Positions 24,694 to 34,812 are shown, numbered from the stretch's first letter. The stretch is 64,000 nucleotides of DNA from Streptomyces sp. ITFR-21 (GCF_031844685.1 NZ_CP134605.1:3430001-3494000); one strand, 5' to 3'. Made by a program: numbers and translations. Notes: generated by a model from the letters alone, not told the origin.

Positions 24694-25197
24694 TCAGTCG
24701 CCGACGAGCAGGTCGGTCTCCTCGAAGACGAGCAGCGTCCTGCTGCTGAGCACTTCCTCGATCGCCTGCAGCCGGGTCAGTACCAGCTCGCGCAGACTGC
24801 GGTTGTCCGCGGTGTGGACCAGCAGCAGCACGTCGAAATCGCCACTCACCAGGGCGATATGGGCTACACCCGGAAGGGTGATGAGTTTTTCCCGGGCGGT
24901 CCGCCAGGAGTTCTGGACGATCTTGAGCGTGATGTACGCGGACAGTCCGCGCCCGGCCCGCTCGTGGTCCAGGCGAGCGGTGAATCCTCGGATCACTCCG
25001 TCCTCGATCAGCCGGTTGATCCTGGCGTACGCGTTGGCCCGTGATACGTGTACGCGTTCGGCCACGGAGCGTATCGAGGCCCGTCCATCCTCTTGCAGCA
25101 GCCGCAGAATCGTGCGGTCGATCGGGTCCAGAGGTCGGATCACTGGTTCGTCGTCGGCCATCTGTTCGCTCGCCATCCCCCGGAAGCTCCATACCAT
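24694..25197 (-). CDS. bkdR: Lrp/AsnC-family regulator BkdR
   Basis: 167-residue Lrp-type regulator. Helix-turn-helix about 28-70 (DRTILRLLQEDGRASIRSVA, RVHVSRANAYARINRL) and a RAM effector domain (about 85-160; VSGDFDVLLLVHTADN). Divergent from bkdABC, the arrangement of BkdR in Pseudomonas and Streptomyces, where it responds to branched-chain amino acids. I kept the ATG at 25197 (GGAG about 10 nt upstream); ATGs at codons 8 and 13 are alternatives. Name from context and family. Confidence 0.88.
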   Translation of the reverse strand: MVWSFRGMASEQMADDEPVIRPLDPIDRTILRLLQEDGRASIRSVAERVHVSRANAYARINRLIEDGVIRGFTARLDHERAGRGLSAYITLKIVQNSWRTAREKLITLPGVAHIALVSGDFDVLLLVHTADNRSLRELVLTRLQAIEEVLSSRTLLVFEETDLLVGD

Positions 25198-25234
25198 GGA
25201 CGTACTGGCTCCATCTCAGGCTGTGCAGAACCGT

Positions 25235-25243
25235 TTGTCCACA
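25235..25243 (+). promoter_or_regulatory. DnaA-box-like nonamer TTGTCCACA
   Basis: Exact TTGTCCACA in the bkdR/bkdA spacer, 35 nt before the shared palindrome. Its first six bases could alternatively be a -35 (TTGTCC). Confidence 0.45.
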
Positions 25244-25278
25244 GGCGGGACGACCCCGTAGCCAGAATGCCTCCGGCG

Positions 25279-25292
25279 ACCGAACAATCGGT
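25279..25292. promoter_or_regulatory. PaaR-type palindrome upstream of bkdA
   Basis: ACCGAACAATCGGT, the third copy of ACCGA-N4-TCGGT in the catabolic block, 77 nt before the bkdA start. Confidence 0.6.
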
Positions 25293-25369
25293 TGGGAGGG
25301 CGGAACCCGCTCACGCCCGACCGAACCCCCGACCGGACCCCGGTCTCCGATCACAAGGAGGTGCTTGCG

Positions 25370-26490
25370 ATGACCGTGCTGGACACCCCTGCTTGGCGCC
25401 CCCGCACCGATGCCGCGCCGCTGCTGCCCGACCCGGAGCCGCACCGGCTGCTCGGCACCCCCGCCGCCGCCAGGTTCGACCCCGCGCTGCTGCGGACGCT
25501 GTACGGACAGCTCGTCCGCGGCCGGCGCTTCAACCAGCAGGCCACCGCACTGACCAAGCAGGGCCGGCTGGCCGTGTACCCGTCCAGCACCGGCCAGGAG
25601 GCATGCGAGGTGGCCGCCGCGCTCGCCCTGCGGGCCCAGGACTGGCTTTTCCCCAGCTACCGCGACACCCTCGCCGTCGTCACCCGCGGCGTGGACCCGG
25701 TGGAGGCGCTCACCTTGCTGCGCGGCGACTGGCACACCGGTTACGACCCGCGCGCCCAACGGGTGGCCCCGCTCAGCACCCCGCTCGCCACCCAGCTCCC
25801 GCACGCCGTCGGACTCGCGCACGCCGCGCGCCTCAGCGGCGACGACGTGGTGGCCCTCGCCATGGTCGGCGACGGCGGAACCAGCGAGGGCGACTTCCAC
25901 GAAGCGCTCAACTTCGCGGCGGTCTGGCGGGCGCCGGCGGTGTTCCTGGTCCAGAACAACGGCTTCGCGATCTCCGTGCCGATCGCCAAGCAGACCGCGG
26001 CCCCGACGTTCGCCCACAAGGCGGTCGGGTACGGGATGCCGGGCCGGCTGGTGGACGGCAACGACGCGGCGGCTGTGTACGAGGTGCTGACCGAGGCCGT
26101 CGAACGGGCCCGGACCGGCGGCGGACCCACCCTGGTGGAAGCGGTCACCTACCGGATCGACGCGCACACCAACGCCGACGACGCCACCCGTTACCGCGCC
26201 GACAGCGAGGTCGGCGCCTGGCGGGAACACGATCCGATCACCCTGCTGGAGCGGGAGATGGCCGGACGCGGCCTGCTCGACGACACCTGGCGGCGGACCG
26301 TCGCGGACGAGGCGGAGACCATGGCCGCCGCCCTGCGGGAGCGGATGAACGCCGACCCCCGGCTCGACCCCACGGAGCTGTTCGCACACGTCTACGCCGA
26401 GCCCACCCAGCAACTGCGCCAGCAGGAGGCCCAGCTGCGGGCCGAACTCCGGGCGGAGCTCGAGGCCGGGCGGGAAGCGGGGCGGCCGTC

Positions 26491-26494
<4 letters not shown>
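25370..26494 (+). CDS. bkdA: Branched-chain alpha-keto acid dehydrogenase E1 alpha subunit (set 1)
   Basis: 374-residue thiamine-diphosphate enzyme subunit; with BkdB it decarboxylates keto acids of Val, Leu and Ile and feeds acyl-CoA starters for branched fatty acids. TPP/Mg site: MVGDGGTSEGDFHEALNFA followed by VQNNGFAIS. The YPSSTGQEA and FPSYRDTLAVV motifs and the YRIDAHTNADDATRY loop are conserved. ATG at 25370 has AAGGAGGTG 8 nt upstream; longer in-frame starts are rejected. The stop overlaps bkdB (ATGA). The C-terminus is an unusually long charged Glu/Gln/Arg helix. Confidence 0.95.
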
Positions 26495-27521
<1,027 letters not shown>

Positions 27522-27522
<1 letters not shown>

Positions 27523-29150
27523 TGGCGGTCGTCAAGGAGTTCACCCTGCCCGACCTGGGCGAGGGCCTGACGGAGGCGGAGATCGTCCGCTGGCTGGTGG
27601 AGGTCGGCGAAGTGGTCGCCGTCGACCAGCCGGTGGTGGAGGTGGAGACCGCCAAGGCGGTGGTCGAGGTCCCCTGCCCCTACGCGGGCGTGGTCACCGC
27701 CCGCTTCGGGGATGAGGGCGAGACCATGGCGGTCGGCCGCCCCTTGGTGACGGTCGCGGTCGGGTCGGGCGACGGTACGCGGCGGGATTTGGGGTCGGAA
27801 GACCCGGGGCCGGGAGGTCCGAGGTCCGAGCGCGGCGCGGCGGACGGCTCGAATGATGAAGGCTCGGGCGACGAGGGTTCGGGCAACGTCCTGGTCGGTT
27901 ACGGGACCGGTCCGGCGGCGCGGCGGCGCAAGCGGGTGCGGGGGATCGGCACGGCGGCGAATGACAGCGCCGGGGCGGCCGCGGCCGTCGCCCGGTCGGT
28001 GCCGGAGGCGGTGGCGGTACCGGTGGAGAGCGGCGGGGCGGGCGGTCCCGCCGAGGTTTCTCCGGGCGGTCCGGGCGCCCGCTTCCCGGGCCGGGAAGCG
28101 AGCGCCGCGCGCGACGGCGGCCCGGTGGCGGTGATCTCCCCGCTGGTCCGCCGGCTGGCGCGGGAACAGGGCCTGGACCTGCGGGCGGTGGACGGCACCG
28201 GTCCGGACGGGCTGATCCTGCGGGCGGACGTTCAGCGGGCGGTCGCCCGGCTTGCCGACCCGGCTGACCCGGCCGACCTGGCCGATGAGCAGGTCCGCGG
28301 GCTGCCGCGAGCACAAGCACCCGGCGGAGCCCGGTCACAGGGCCGGGCGGAGCCCGCGGGCCCGGCCGAGCCCCGGGCACAACCGCCGACGCCCGCCCCC
28401 GCCCCCGGCTCCGTCCCCGCCGGGGCGTCGCGCCGGGGCGTCGCGGCAGTAGCCGAACGTGTCCCCCTGCGGGGCGTACGCGGCGCCGTCGCGGAGAAGC
28501 TGGCCCGCAGCCGCCGGGAGATCCCGGACGCGACCTGCTGGGTGGACGCGGACGCCACCGAACTGGTCGCGGCCCGCGCCGTGATGAACGCCGCCGCGCA
28601 GGCCGCGGGCGCCGAGCGGATATCGGTGCTCGCGCTGCTCGCCCGGATCAGCACGGCGGCGCTGGCCCGGTACCCGGAGCTGAACGCCACGGTGGACACC
28701 GAGCGGGGCGAGATCGTACGGTTGCCCGCCGTGCACCTCGGCTTCGCCGCGCAGACCGAGCGCGGGCTGATGGTGCCCGTGCTGCGCGACGCGCAGTCCA
28801 GGACCACGGCCGGGCTGTCCGCCGAGATCGGCCGGCTGACCCGGGCGGCCAGGGACGGGTCGTTGACGCCGGGCGAGCTGACCGGGGGGACGTTCACGCT
28901 GAACAACTACGGGGTGTTCGGGGTGGACGGCTCCACGCCGATCATCAACCACCCGGAGGCGGCGATGCTCGGGGTCGGCCGGATCGTGCCCAAGCCGTGG
29001 GTGCGGGAAGGGGAGTTGGCGGTACGGCAGGTGGTGCAGCTGTCGTTCACCTTCGACCACCGGGTCTGCGACGGCGCCGCCGCGGGCGGCTTCCTGCGAT
29101 TCGTGGCGGACTGCGTGGAGAGCCCCGCGGTCCTTCTGTCCGCCGTGTGA
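27522..29150 (+). CDS. bkdC: Branched-chain keto acid dehydrogenase E2 (dihydrolipoamide acyltransferase, set 1)
   Basis: 542-residue E2. The lipoyl domain (about 1-80) carries the lipoyl Lys in VEVETAKAVVEVP. A long linker rich in Gly, Asp, Ala and Arg follows. The E1/E3-binding domain is about 205-245 (ISPLVRRLAREQGLDLRAVD). After a second Pro/Ala linker comes the catalytic domain (about 315-542), with GTFTLNNYGVFGVDGSTPI and the active-site FDHRVCDGAAAGGF. The linkers are longer than in the second set (512 residues). The ATG overlaps the bkdB stop. No E3 gene is adjacent, so lipoamide dehydrogenase must come from elsewhere. Confidence 0.94.
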
Positions 29151-29192
29151 TCCCGCGGTGCGCGGGGCCTCCGGGTCGCCGTGCCGGCGGGG

Positions 29193-29205
29193 CATACTCG
29201 CGGGC
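29193..29205 (+). promoter_or_regulatory. -10-like hexamer of a leaderless mobA transcript
   Basis: CATACT (29193-29198) ends 7 nt before the ATG at 29206; no ribosome binding site. Confidence 0.4.
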
Positions 29206-29976
29206 ATGACGAGGAGCTACGACGCGGTGGTGCTGGCGGGCGGCGCGGCCAGGCGGCTCGGGGGAGCCGACAAGCCCGCGCTACCGGTCGGCGGGCGGAC
29301 GCTGCTGGACCGGGTACTGGCGGCCTGCGCCGGGGCGGACCGCACGGTCGTCGTGGGCCCGCGGCGCCCCACCGCCCGCCCGGTCCGGTGGGCCGGGGAG
29401 GAGCCGCCGGGCGGCGGACCGCTGCCCGCGCTCGCCGCCGGGCTCACCGCGCTGGCCTCCGCCGCGCCGACCGCCGGCGTGCTGGCCTCCGCCGCGCCGG
29501 CTTCCGGCGGGGCGACCTCCGGCGAGCGGGTCGTCGGGGCGCCGGCTTGCGCCGTCCGGGGGCTGCCCGAGGTGGTGCTGGTGCTCGCCGCCGACCTGCC
29601 GTTCCTCACGGCGGAGACCGCGCACCGGCTGGCCGGCGTCCTGAGCGCGGATCCGTACCCGGTGCGGACCGGTGCGGCGGAGGCGGCCGAACGGAGGGAG
29701 AAAGACCCTACGGAGTGGGAAGGAGTGGTACTGACGGATGCCGGAGGACGGGATCAGCCGCTCGCGGCGGCGTACCGGATCGAGCCGCTGCGGCGCGGAC
29801 TCGCCCTGCTGGGCGCCGAGCACGGCGGCCTGGCCGGGTTGCCGCTGCGGCTGCTGACGGCGGAGCTGGTGCTGCGGAGGATCGCCGACCCGACCGGGGA
29901 GGCGGCGTTCGACTGCGACACCTGGGAGGACGTCGCGGTGGCACGGGCCCGGCTGGACGCCGCGGCGCGGGGGTGA
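29206..29976 (+). CDS. mobA: Molybdenum cofactor guanylyltransferase MobA
   Basis: 256-residue nucleotidyltransferase that adds GMP to molybdopterin. The N-terminal GTP loop is VVLAGGAARRLGGADKPALP (LAGGxxxRxGxxK), and LVLAADLPFL carries the metal-binding Asp. RDQPLAAAYR and FDCDTWEDVAVA match the family. Two short insertions of ASAAPxxG and GATSGERVVG type (about 85-110) lengthen the protein. ATG at 29206 is preferred over a GTG or ATG upstream because a -10 hexamer precedes it and homologues begin at YDAVVLAGG. Followed by DUF6457 and moeA. Confidence 0.88.
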   Translation: MTRSYDAVVLAGGAARRLGGADKPALPVGGRTLLDRVLAACAGADRTVVVGPRRPTARPVRWAGEEPPGGGPLPALAAGLTALASAAPTAGVLASAAPASGGATSGERVVGAPACAVRGLPEVVLVLAADLPFLTAETAHRLAGVLSADPYPVRTGAAEAAERREKDPTEWEGVVLTDAGGRDQPLAAAYRIEPLRRGLALLGAEHGGLAGLPLRLLTAELVLRRIADPTGEAAFDCDTWEDVAVARARLDAAARG

Positions 29977-30009
29977 GCCTGTGCGGCGACGGACCACGGA
30001 TCGGGGAGC

Positions 30010-30279
30010 ATGGGGCTTGTGTTGGACGAATGGATCACAGCAGCCAAGATCGAACTGGGCATCGACCTGGACGTGGACACCGGCGTCCTGCTCGACCTGG
30101 CCCGTGACGCCGCGCACGGCGTGGCCCGCCCGGCCGCGCCGCTGACCACCTTCCTTGTGGGGTACGCGGCGGCGGGCGCGGGCGGCGGACCCGACGCGGT
30201 GCGGGAGGCGGCGGGCAGGGCCGCGGCCCTGGCCCTGCGCTGGGCCGAGGCCGGCGGCGAGACGGACCCGGCGGGATGA
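30010..30279 (+). CDS. DUF6457 protein (molybdenum-cofactor associated)
   Basis: 89-residue protein with the N-terminal LDEWITAAKIELGIDLDVD and LDLARDAAHGVARPAAPLTT typical of DUF6457. It regularly sits next to mobA and moeA, so it is presumed to help molybdopterin guanine dinucleotide formation; no activity is known. All-helical, no membrane segment. Its stop overlaps the moeA ATG (ATGA), consistent with a mobA-DUF6457-moeA operon. Confidence 0.85.
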   Translation: MGLVLDEWITAAKIELGIDLDVDTGVLLDLARDAAHGVARPAAPLTTFLVGYAAAGAGGGPDAVREAAGRAAALALRWAEAGGETDPAG

Positions 30280-32081
30280 GCGGCTCGGACGGTGACGCCG
30301 CCGAACGGGCGCTCGACGACGCCCTCGCGCTCGCCAACGACCCGCGCCGCGCCGACCGGGCCCGGCCGGCGGCCAACGACCCGCTGGCCGTGGCGCTCGG
30401 GCTCGTCGACGCCCCGCCGGTCCCGTCCCGCGGCGGGCGGAGCCCGGCGCCGCCCGCTCCCCCGGCGCCCACGGACCCGCTGGCCGTAGCCCTCCAACAC
30501 GGCTGGGAGGAGCCCGCCGGGCCGCCCCCGCCCGCCCGGGACCTCCGCCGGGCACCGGACCTTGACGCCGACCCCGGTTTCGGCTCTGGTATCGGCTCTG
30601 ACATCGGCTCGGATTCCAGCCCGGATTTCAGCTCCGGCGCCGACGACGGGCGCCATCCCTCCCATGGACGCGAACGGGAGGGCGAGCGCCGCGGCGCCGC
30701 GGAGACCGGCCGGACCCGCGCCGCCGTACCCGTGCCCGACGGCCCGGCGGCCTCCCGTACGGCGCCCCCCCGTCCAGCGGAGCCCCGCCCCGGCACCCAG
30801 GTCCGCAACCACGCCCACGCCCACACCTCCGACACCCCCGCGGACATGACCTGGCCCGAGGCCCGGCGGATCGCCCGGCAGGCGGGGCGCCGGCTGGCCC
30901 CGCGGGTGAGGCCGCTGGGCGAGGAAGCGCTCGGGGCGGCGCTGGCCCAGGGGCTCGCGGCGCTCACCGACCTGCCGTCGTTCGACTCCTCGGCGATGGA
31001 CGGCTGGGCGGTGGCCGGTCCCGGCCCCTGGCGGTTGAAGGGCCGGCTGCTGGCCGGCCGGACCGCCCCGGAGCGGCTGCCCGACGGGCACGCGGCCCGT
31101 ATCGCGACCGGCGCCGTACTGCCGCCGGGCGCGGTCGCCGTCCTGCGCAGTGAGCACGGCCGGACGGAGAACCGTACCGACGGCGAGTGGCTGCGGGTCA
31201 GGGAGCCGCGGTTCGCGCCGCGGCCCGGCCAGGAGGTACGGCGGCGGGGCCAGGAGTGCCGCAGGGGCGAGGAACTCCTGCCCGCCGGGACGGTGGTGAC
31301 GCCGGCCGTGCTGGGCCTGGCGGCGGCGACCGGCTACGACGAGCTGACGGTGACCGCCCGGCCGATCGTCGAGGTGCTGGTGCTCGGCGACGAGCTGCTG
31401 GACCACGGGCTGCCGCGGCCCGGCCGGGTGCGGGACGCGCTCGGCCCGATGCTGCCCGCGTGGCTGCGCGCGCTGGGCGCCGAAGTGGCCTCGGTGCGGC
31501 GCCTGGTGGACGACGCCGACGCCCTGCGGGAGACGATCGCCGGCAGCGCCGCCGATCTGATCGTCACCACGGGCGGCACCGCGGGCGGCCCGGTGGACCA
31601 CGTGCACCCCGTACTGTCCGCCATCGGCGCGCACCTGCTGGTCGACGGGGTGGCGGTGCGCCCCGGCCATCCGATGCTGCTCGCCGAACTGCCGCGCCGG
31701 ACCCGTAGGAGGAACGGAACCGCGCCGCCGGGGCCGTTCCTGATCGGTCTGCCGGGCAACCCGCTGGCCGCTGTGTCCGGGGTGCTGACGCTGGCCGCAC
31801 CGCTGCTGCGGACTCTGGCCGGCCATCCCGTGCCGGCGCCCTATGCCGCGCCGCTGACCGCGGACGTGGCCGGGCACCCTGTGGACACCCGGCTCGTCCC
31901 GGTGGTCTTCGACGACGACTCGGCGGCCCGGCCGCTGCGCTTCACCGGCCCGGCGATGCTGCGCGGGCTGGCCGCCGCCGACGGCATGGCGGTGATCCCG
32001 CCGGGCGGCGCCCGCGCCGGACAGGAGACGGCCGTCCTCGACGCCGGCCTGCTCGGCGCGGCCCGGGGGAGCGGCGGATGA
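30276..32081 (+). CDS. moeA: Molybdopterin molybdenumtransferase MoeA with long N-terminal extension
   Basis: 601 residues, about 190 more than a standard MoeA. The C-terminal ~410 residues (from MTWPEARRIARQAG) are MoeA: SFDSSAMDGWAV, RIATGAVLPPGA, LVLGDELLDHG, DLIVTTGGTAGGPVDHV and FLIGLPGNPLAAVSG, all key substrate loops. It inserts molybdate into adenylylated molybdopterin. The N-terminal ~190 residues are low complexity and carry two DPLAVAL repeats and an acidic Gly/Ser/Asp segment; they look disordered. The ATG at 30276 overlaps the DUF6457 stop, supporting the long form, but an internal start near codon 190 is possible. Its own stop overlaps the K+ channel start. Confidence 0.88.
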   Translation: MSGSDGDAAERALDDALALANDPRRADRARPAANDPLAVALGLVDAPPVPSRGGRSPAPPAPPAPTDPLAVALQHGWEEPAGPPPPARDLRRAPDLDADPGFGSGIGSDIGSDSSPDFSSGADDGRHPSHGREREGERRGAAETGRTRAAVPVPDGPAASRTAPPRPAEPRPGTQVRNHAHAHTSDTPADMTWPEARRIARQAGRRLAPRVRPLGEEALGAALAQGLAALTDLPSFDSSAMDGWAVAGPGPWRLKGRLLAGRTAPERLPDGHAARIATGAVLPPGAVAVLRSEHGRTENRTDGEWLRVREPRFAPRPGQEVRRRGQECRRGEELLPAGTVVTPAVLGLAAATGYDELTVTARPIVEVLVLGDELLDHGLPRPGRVRDALGPMLPAWLRALGAEVASVRRLVDDADALRETIAGSAADLIVTTGGTAGGPVDHVHPVLSAIGAHLLVDGVAVRPGHPMLLAELPRRTRRRNGTAPPGPFLIGLPGNPLAAVSGVLTLAAPLLRTLAGHPVPAPYAAPLTADVAGHPVDTRLVPVVFDDDSAARPLRFTGPAMLRGLAAADGMAVIPPGGARAGQETAVLDAGLLGAARGSGG

Positions 32082-33160
32082 GACTGCCCGGGTGGGACGC
32101 GGCAGCCGGTCGCGCGGCGCCGCCGCCGGATGCGTCGGCCGGGACCTACCGGGTGCACTTCCCCCGCCCCGCCGCCGGGCCGCTGCGCCAGGTCGCGCGG
32201 CGTCTGGCGCTCGCCCTGCTGGTCATGGCGATCACCGTCGTGATCGTCTACCTCGGCCGTGGCGGCTACCACGACAACGCCGACGACTCGGTGTCGTTCC
32301 TGGACGCGCTGTATTACTCGACGGTGACGCTGTCGACGACCGGCTACGGCGACATCGTCCCGTACAGCACCGGTGCCCGGCTGGCCAACACCTTCCTGGT
32401 GACGCCGCTGCGGGTGATCTTCCTGATCATCCTGGTCGGCACCACCCTGGAGGTGCTGACCGAGCGGACCCGGGAGCAGTACCGGCTCAAGCGCTGGAGG
32501 AGCACTTTGCGTGATCATGTGGTGATCGTGGGATACGGCACCAAGGGCCGTTCGGCGGCGCGGACGCTCGTCGGGCGCGGGGTGCCGCGGAACCGGATCG
32601 TCGTGGTGGACCCCGACCCCAAGGTGGTGCAGGCCGCCACCGACGAGGGTTTCGTTGCCGTGACCGGCGACGCGACCCGCAACGACGTGCTGCTGCGCGC
32701 CGAAGTGGAACGGGCCAAGGAGATCGTCATCGCCGCGCAGCGGGACGACACCGCGGTCCTGGTCACCCTCACCGCCCGCCAGCTCAACAAGCGCGCGTAC
32801 GTGGTCGCCTCGGTACGCGAGGAGGAGAACGCGCCGCTGCTGCGGCAGTCCGGGGCGGACGCGGTCATCACCAGTTCCGGCGCCGCCGGGCGGCTGCTCG
32901 GCCTGTCGATGCTCAGCCCCAGCGTCGGGCGGGTGATGGACGACCTGATCACGTACGGCAGCGGGCTGGACCTCATCGAACGCCCGGTGGAGCCGTCGGA
33001 GGTCGGCAAGGCGCCGCGTGAGCTGCGGGATCTGGTCGTCTCGGTCAAACGCGGCCAACGGCTGCTCGACCACGACGAGCCGGAGGCCGCTCCCCTGCGG
33101 GCCACCGACCACGTGATCGCGATCTGCCGGGACAGCCCGGCCGGACCGCCGCCGGCCTGA
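32078..33160 (+). CDS. Potassium channel with RCK/TrkA-N domain
   Basis: 360-residue two-helix K+ channel. Membrane helices are about 41-60 and 99-120 around the pore loop TVTLSTTGYGDIVPY, so the selectivity filter TTGYGD (87-92) is intact. An RCK N domain follows (about 143-270) with HVVIVGYGTKGRSAA and VVVDPDPKVVQAA, a Rossmann fold for NAD(H) or nucleotides; the C-terminal part (about 290-355) is RCK-C-like. ATG overlaps the moeA stop (ATGA). It likely gates K+ flux by ligand binding; no functional link to Mo-cofactor genes is evident beyond co-transcription. Confidence 0.92.
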   Translation: MRLPGWDAAAGRAAPPPDASAGTYRVHFPRPAAGPLRQVARRLALALLVMAITVVIVYLGRGGYHDNADDSVSFLDALYYSTVTLSTTGYGDIVPYSTGARLANTFLVTPLRVIFLIILVGTTLEVLTERTREQYRLKRWRSTLRDHVVIVGYGTKGRSAARTLVGRGVPRNRIVVVDPDPKVVQAATDEGFVAVTGDATRNDVLLRAEVERAKEIVIAAQRDDTAVLVTLTARQLNKRAYVVASVREEENAPLLRQSGADAVITSSGAAGRLLGLSMLSPSVGRVMDDLITYGSGLDLIERPVEPSEVGKAPRELRDLVVSVKRGQRLLDHDEPEAAPLRATDHVIAICRDSPAGPPPA

Positions 33161-33182
33161 GGAGCCGTCACCTGTCACCCGC

Positions 33183-33319
33183 CACCCGTACGAGGACGCG
33201 GCGGTCACCCGTACGAAGACGCGCGCTTCACCCGTACGAAGACGGCGGGTTGTGCCCTCAGAGGACGCCGGTCCACCGTTGCGAAGACGCGCACCTCACC
33301 TTTTCGGAGACGCCCGTCC
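33183..33319. repeat. 23-bp tandem repeat between convergent genes
   Basis: Six degenerate units of period 22-23 starting at 33183, 33206, 33229, 33252, 33274 and 33297. The first three are nearly identical (core CACCCGTACGAAGACGC); later ones drift. It fills most of the spacer between the K+ channel and the MFS gene. Non-coding as far as I can see. Confidence 0.8.
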
Positions 33320-33342
33320 CGCTCGCACGAACAGCCGCCCTC

Positions 33343-34812
33343 TCACGTCGTCCGCGCGCCGGTGCGGCCCGCGCGGCCGCTCGTCCGGACTCCGCCGCCC
33401 CGCAGCGCGTCGCCTGTGCCGGGGCGCAGCCGGACCGCTCCCACCGCGGCCACCAGGGCGGCCGGCGCCAGCAGGCAGAAGGCGACGCCGTAGGACAGGG
33501 CGGGTGAGGTGCGGCCGAGGAGTCCGTGGGCGACGGGGCCGCCCAGGCGGACCGCGACCGTCGCCACCGCGACGCCGAGGCCGGCGGCCATCTGGTTGGC
33601 GGTGGCGCTCAGCGCGTTGGCGTGCCGCAGGCGTTCCTGCGGGATGTCCGCGAAGGTCAGCGTCGAGTAGCCGGTGAGGCCGAGCGAGCGGGCGGCGCCG
33701 CTGACGACCGCCAGCGCGGCGATCAGCCACAGCGGCGTGCCGGCGGTGAGGAAGGCGCAACCCACCAGCGACCCGGCCAGTACCATCCCGGAGACCGCCA
33801 GCAGCGACCGGTAGCCGAAGCGGCCGAAGAGGTGGCCGGTGGCCGGCTTGATGCCTATGTTGCCGACGAACACGAACAGCACCAGCGCGCCCGACCTGAC
33901 CGCGCTCCAGCCGAACGCCTCCTGGAACAGCAGCGGCAGCAGGAACGGCACCGCGCTCACCGCCACCCAGAACGACGACCCGCCCGACACCGACGCCCGG
34001 AAGGACTGCACCCGTAGCGTCCCGAGGTCCAGCAGCGGGTTCTCGGCCCGCAGCAGGTGCCGTACCGCCAGCGCGAGCAGCACCGCGGCGGCCGCCCCGA
34101 ACGCCGCGGTCTCCCGCCACGGGCCGTCGGCCTGCGACAGCAGGTGCCCGGTGTACGTCAGCGCGCCCAGCCCCGCCGAGGTCCACACCACCCCCTGCCA
34201 GTCCAGTGGCCCGACCCCGGTCGACGGCCCGCCCCCGATCAGCCGCCAGGCCACCGCGAAGGCCGCGATCCCCAGCGGGACGTTGATCAGGAAGAGCCAC
34301 TGCCAGCTCGCGTACGTCGTGACGACCCCGCCCAGCGGCGGCGCGATCACCGGCGCGAGCAGCCCGGGCCACACGATGTACGAGATGATCCGCGGGATGT
34401 CCGGTGTGGCCACTCCGGAGAGCGCCACAAGGCGTCCGACCGGCACCATCATCGCTCCGCCCGCGCCCTGCGCGACCCGCAGCGCGACCAGTTCGCCGAG
34501 GCCGGAGGCGCTCGCACAGGCCAGGGAGGCCAGCGTGAAGAGCACGATGGCGGACAGGAAGACGCGCCGGGCCCCGTAGCGGGCGGTGAGCCAGCCGCTC
34601 AGCGGGATCAGTACCGCGAGGGTCAGCAGGTAGGCCGTGATGACCAGGCCGATCGCGGTCGCCGACACCCCGAGCGATGCGCCCATCTGCGGTGCGGCGG
34701 TGGACACGATCGTCCCGTCGAGGTTCTCCATGAAGAAGCAGCCGGCGATGAGCAGGGCGACGGCACGCTGCCGGCCGCCGGTGAGCGGGGGCTGCGGGGT
34801 GGTCTCGATCAT
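33343..34812 (-). CDS. MFS drug efflux transporter, DHA2/EmrB-QacA type
   Basis: 489-residue transporter with about 14 membrane helices. Family marks are FFMENLDGTIVSTAAPQMGA (motif D1), GWLTARYGARRVFL (motif A) and RVAQGAGGAMMVPVGRLV plus GVVTTYASWQWLFLINVPLG (motif C region). Expected proton-driven export of hydrophobic compounds; substrate unknown. The hydrophilic Arg/Gly/Thr-rich C-terminus is short. Divergent from a LysR-type gene 95 bp away, which is the probable regulator. Confidence 0.9.
   Translation of the reverse strand: MIETTPQPPLTGGRQRAVALLIAGCFFMENLDGTIVSTAAPQMGASLGVSATAIGLVITAYLLTLAVLIPLSGWLTARYGARRVFLSAIVLFTLASLACASASGLGELVALRVAQGAGGAMMVPVGRLVALSGVATPDIPRIISYIVWPGLLAPVIAPPLGGVVTTYASWQWLFLINVPLGIAAFAVAWRLIGGGPSTGVGPLDWQGVVWTSAGLGALTYTGHLLSQADGPWRETAAFGAAAAVLLALAVRHLLRAENPLLDLGTLRVQSFRASVSGGSSFWVAVSAVPFLLPLLFQEAFGWSAVRSGALVLFVFVGNIGIKPATGHLFGRFGYRSLLAVSGMVLAGSLVGCAFLTAGTPLWLIAALAVVSGAARSLGLTGYSTLTFADIPQERLRHANALSATANQMAAGLGVAVATVAVRLGGPVAHGLLGRTSPALSYGVAFCLLAPAALVAAVGAVRLRPGTGDALRGGGVRTSGRAGRTGARTT

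Noticed and set aside
33183..33319. 23-bp repeats as a CRISPR array
   Set aside because: The units are contiguous with no unique spacers, and there are no cas genes.
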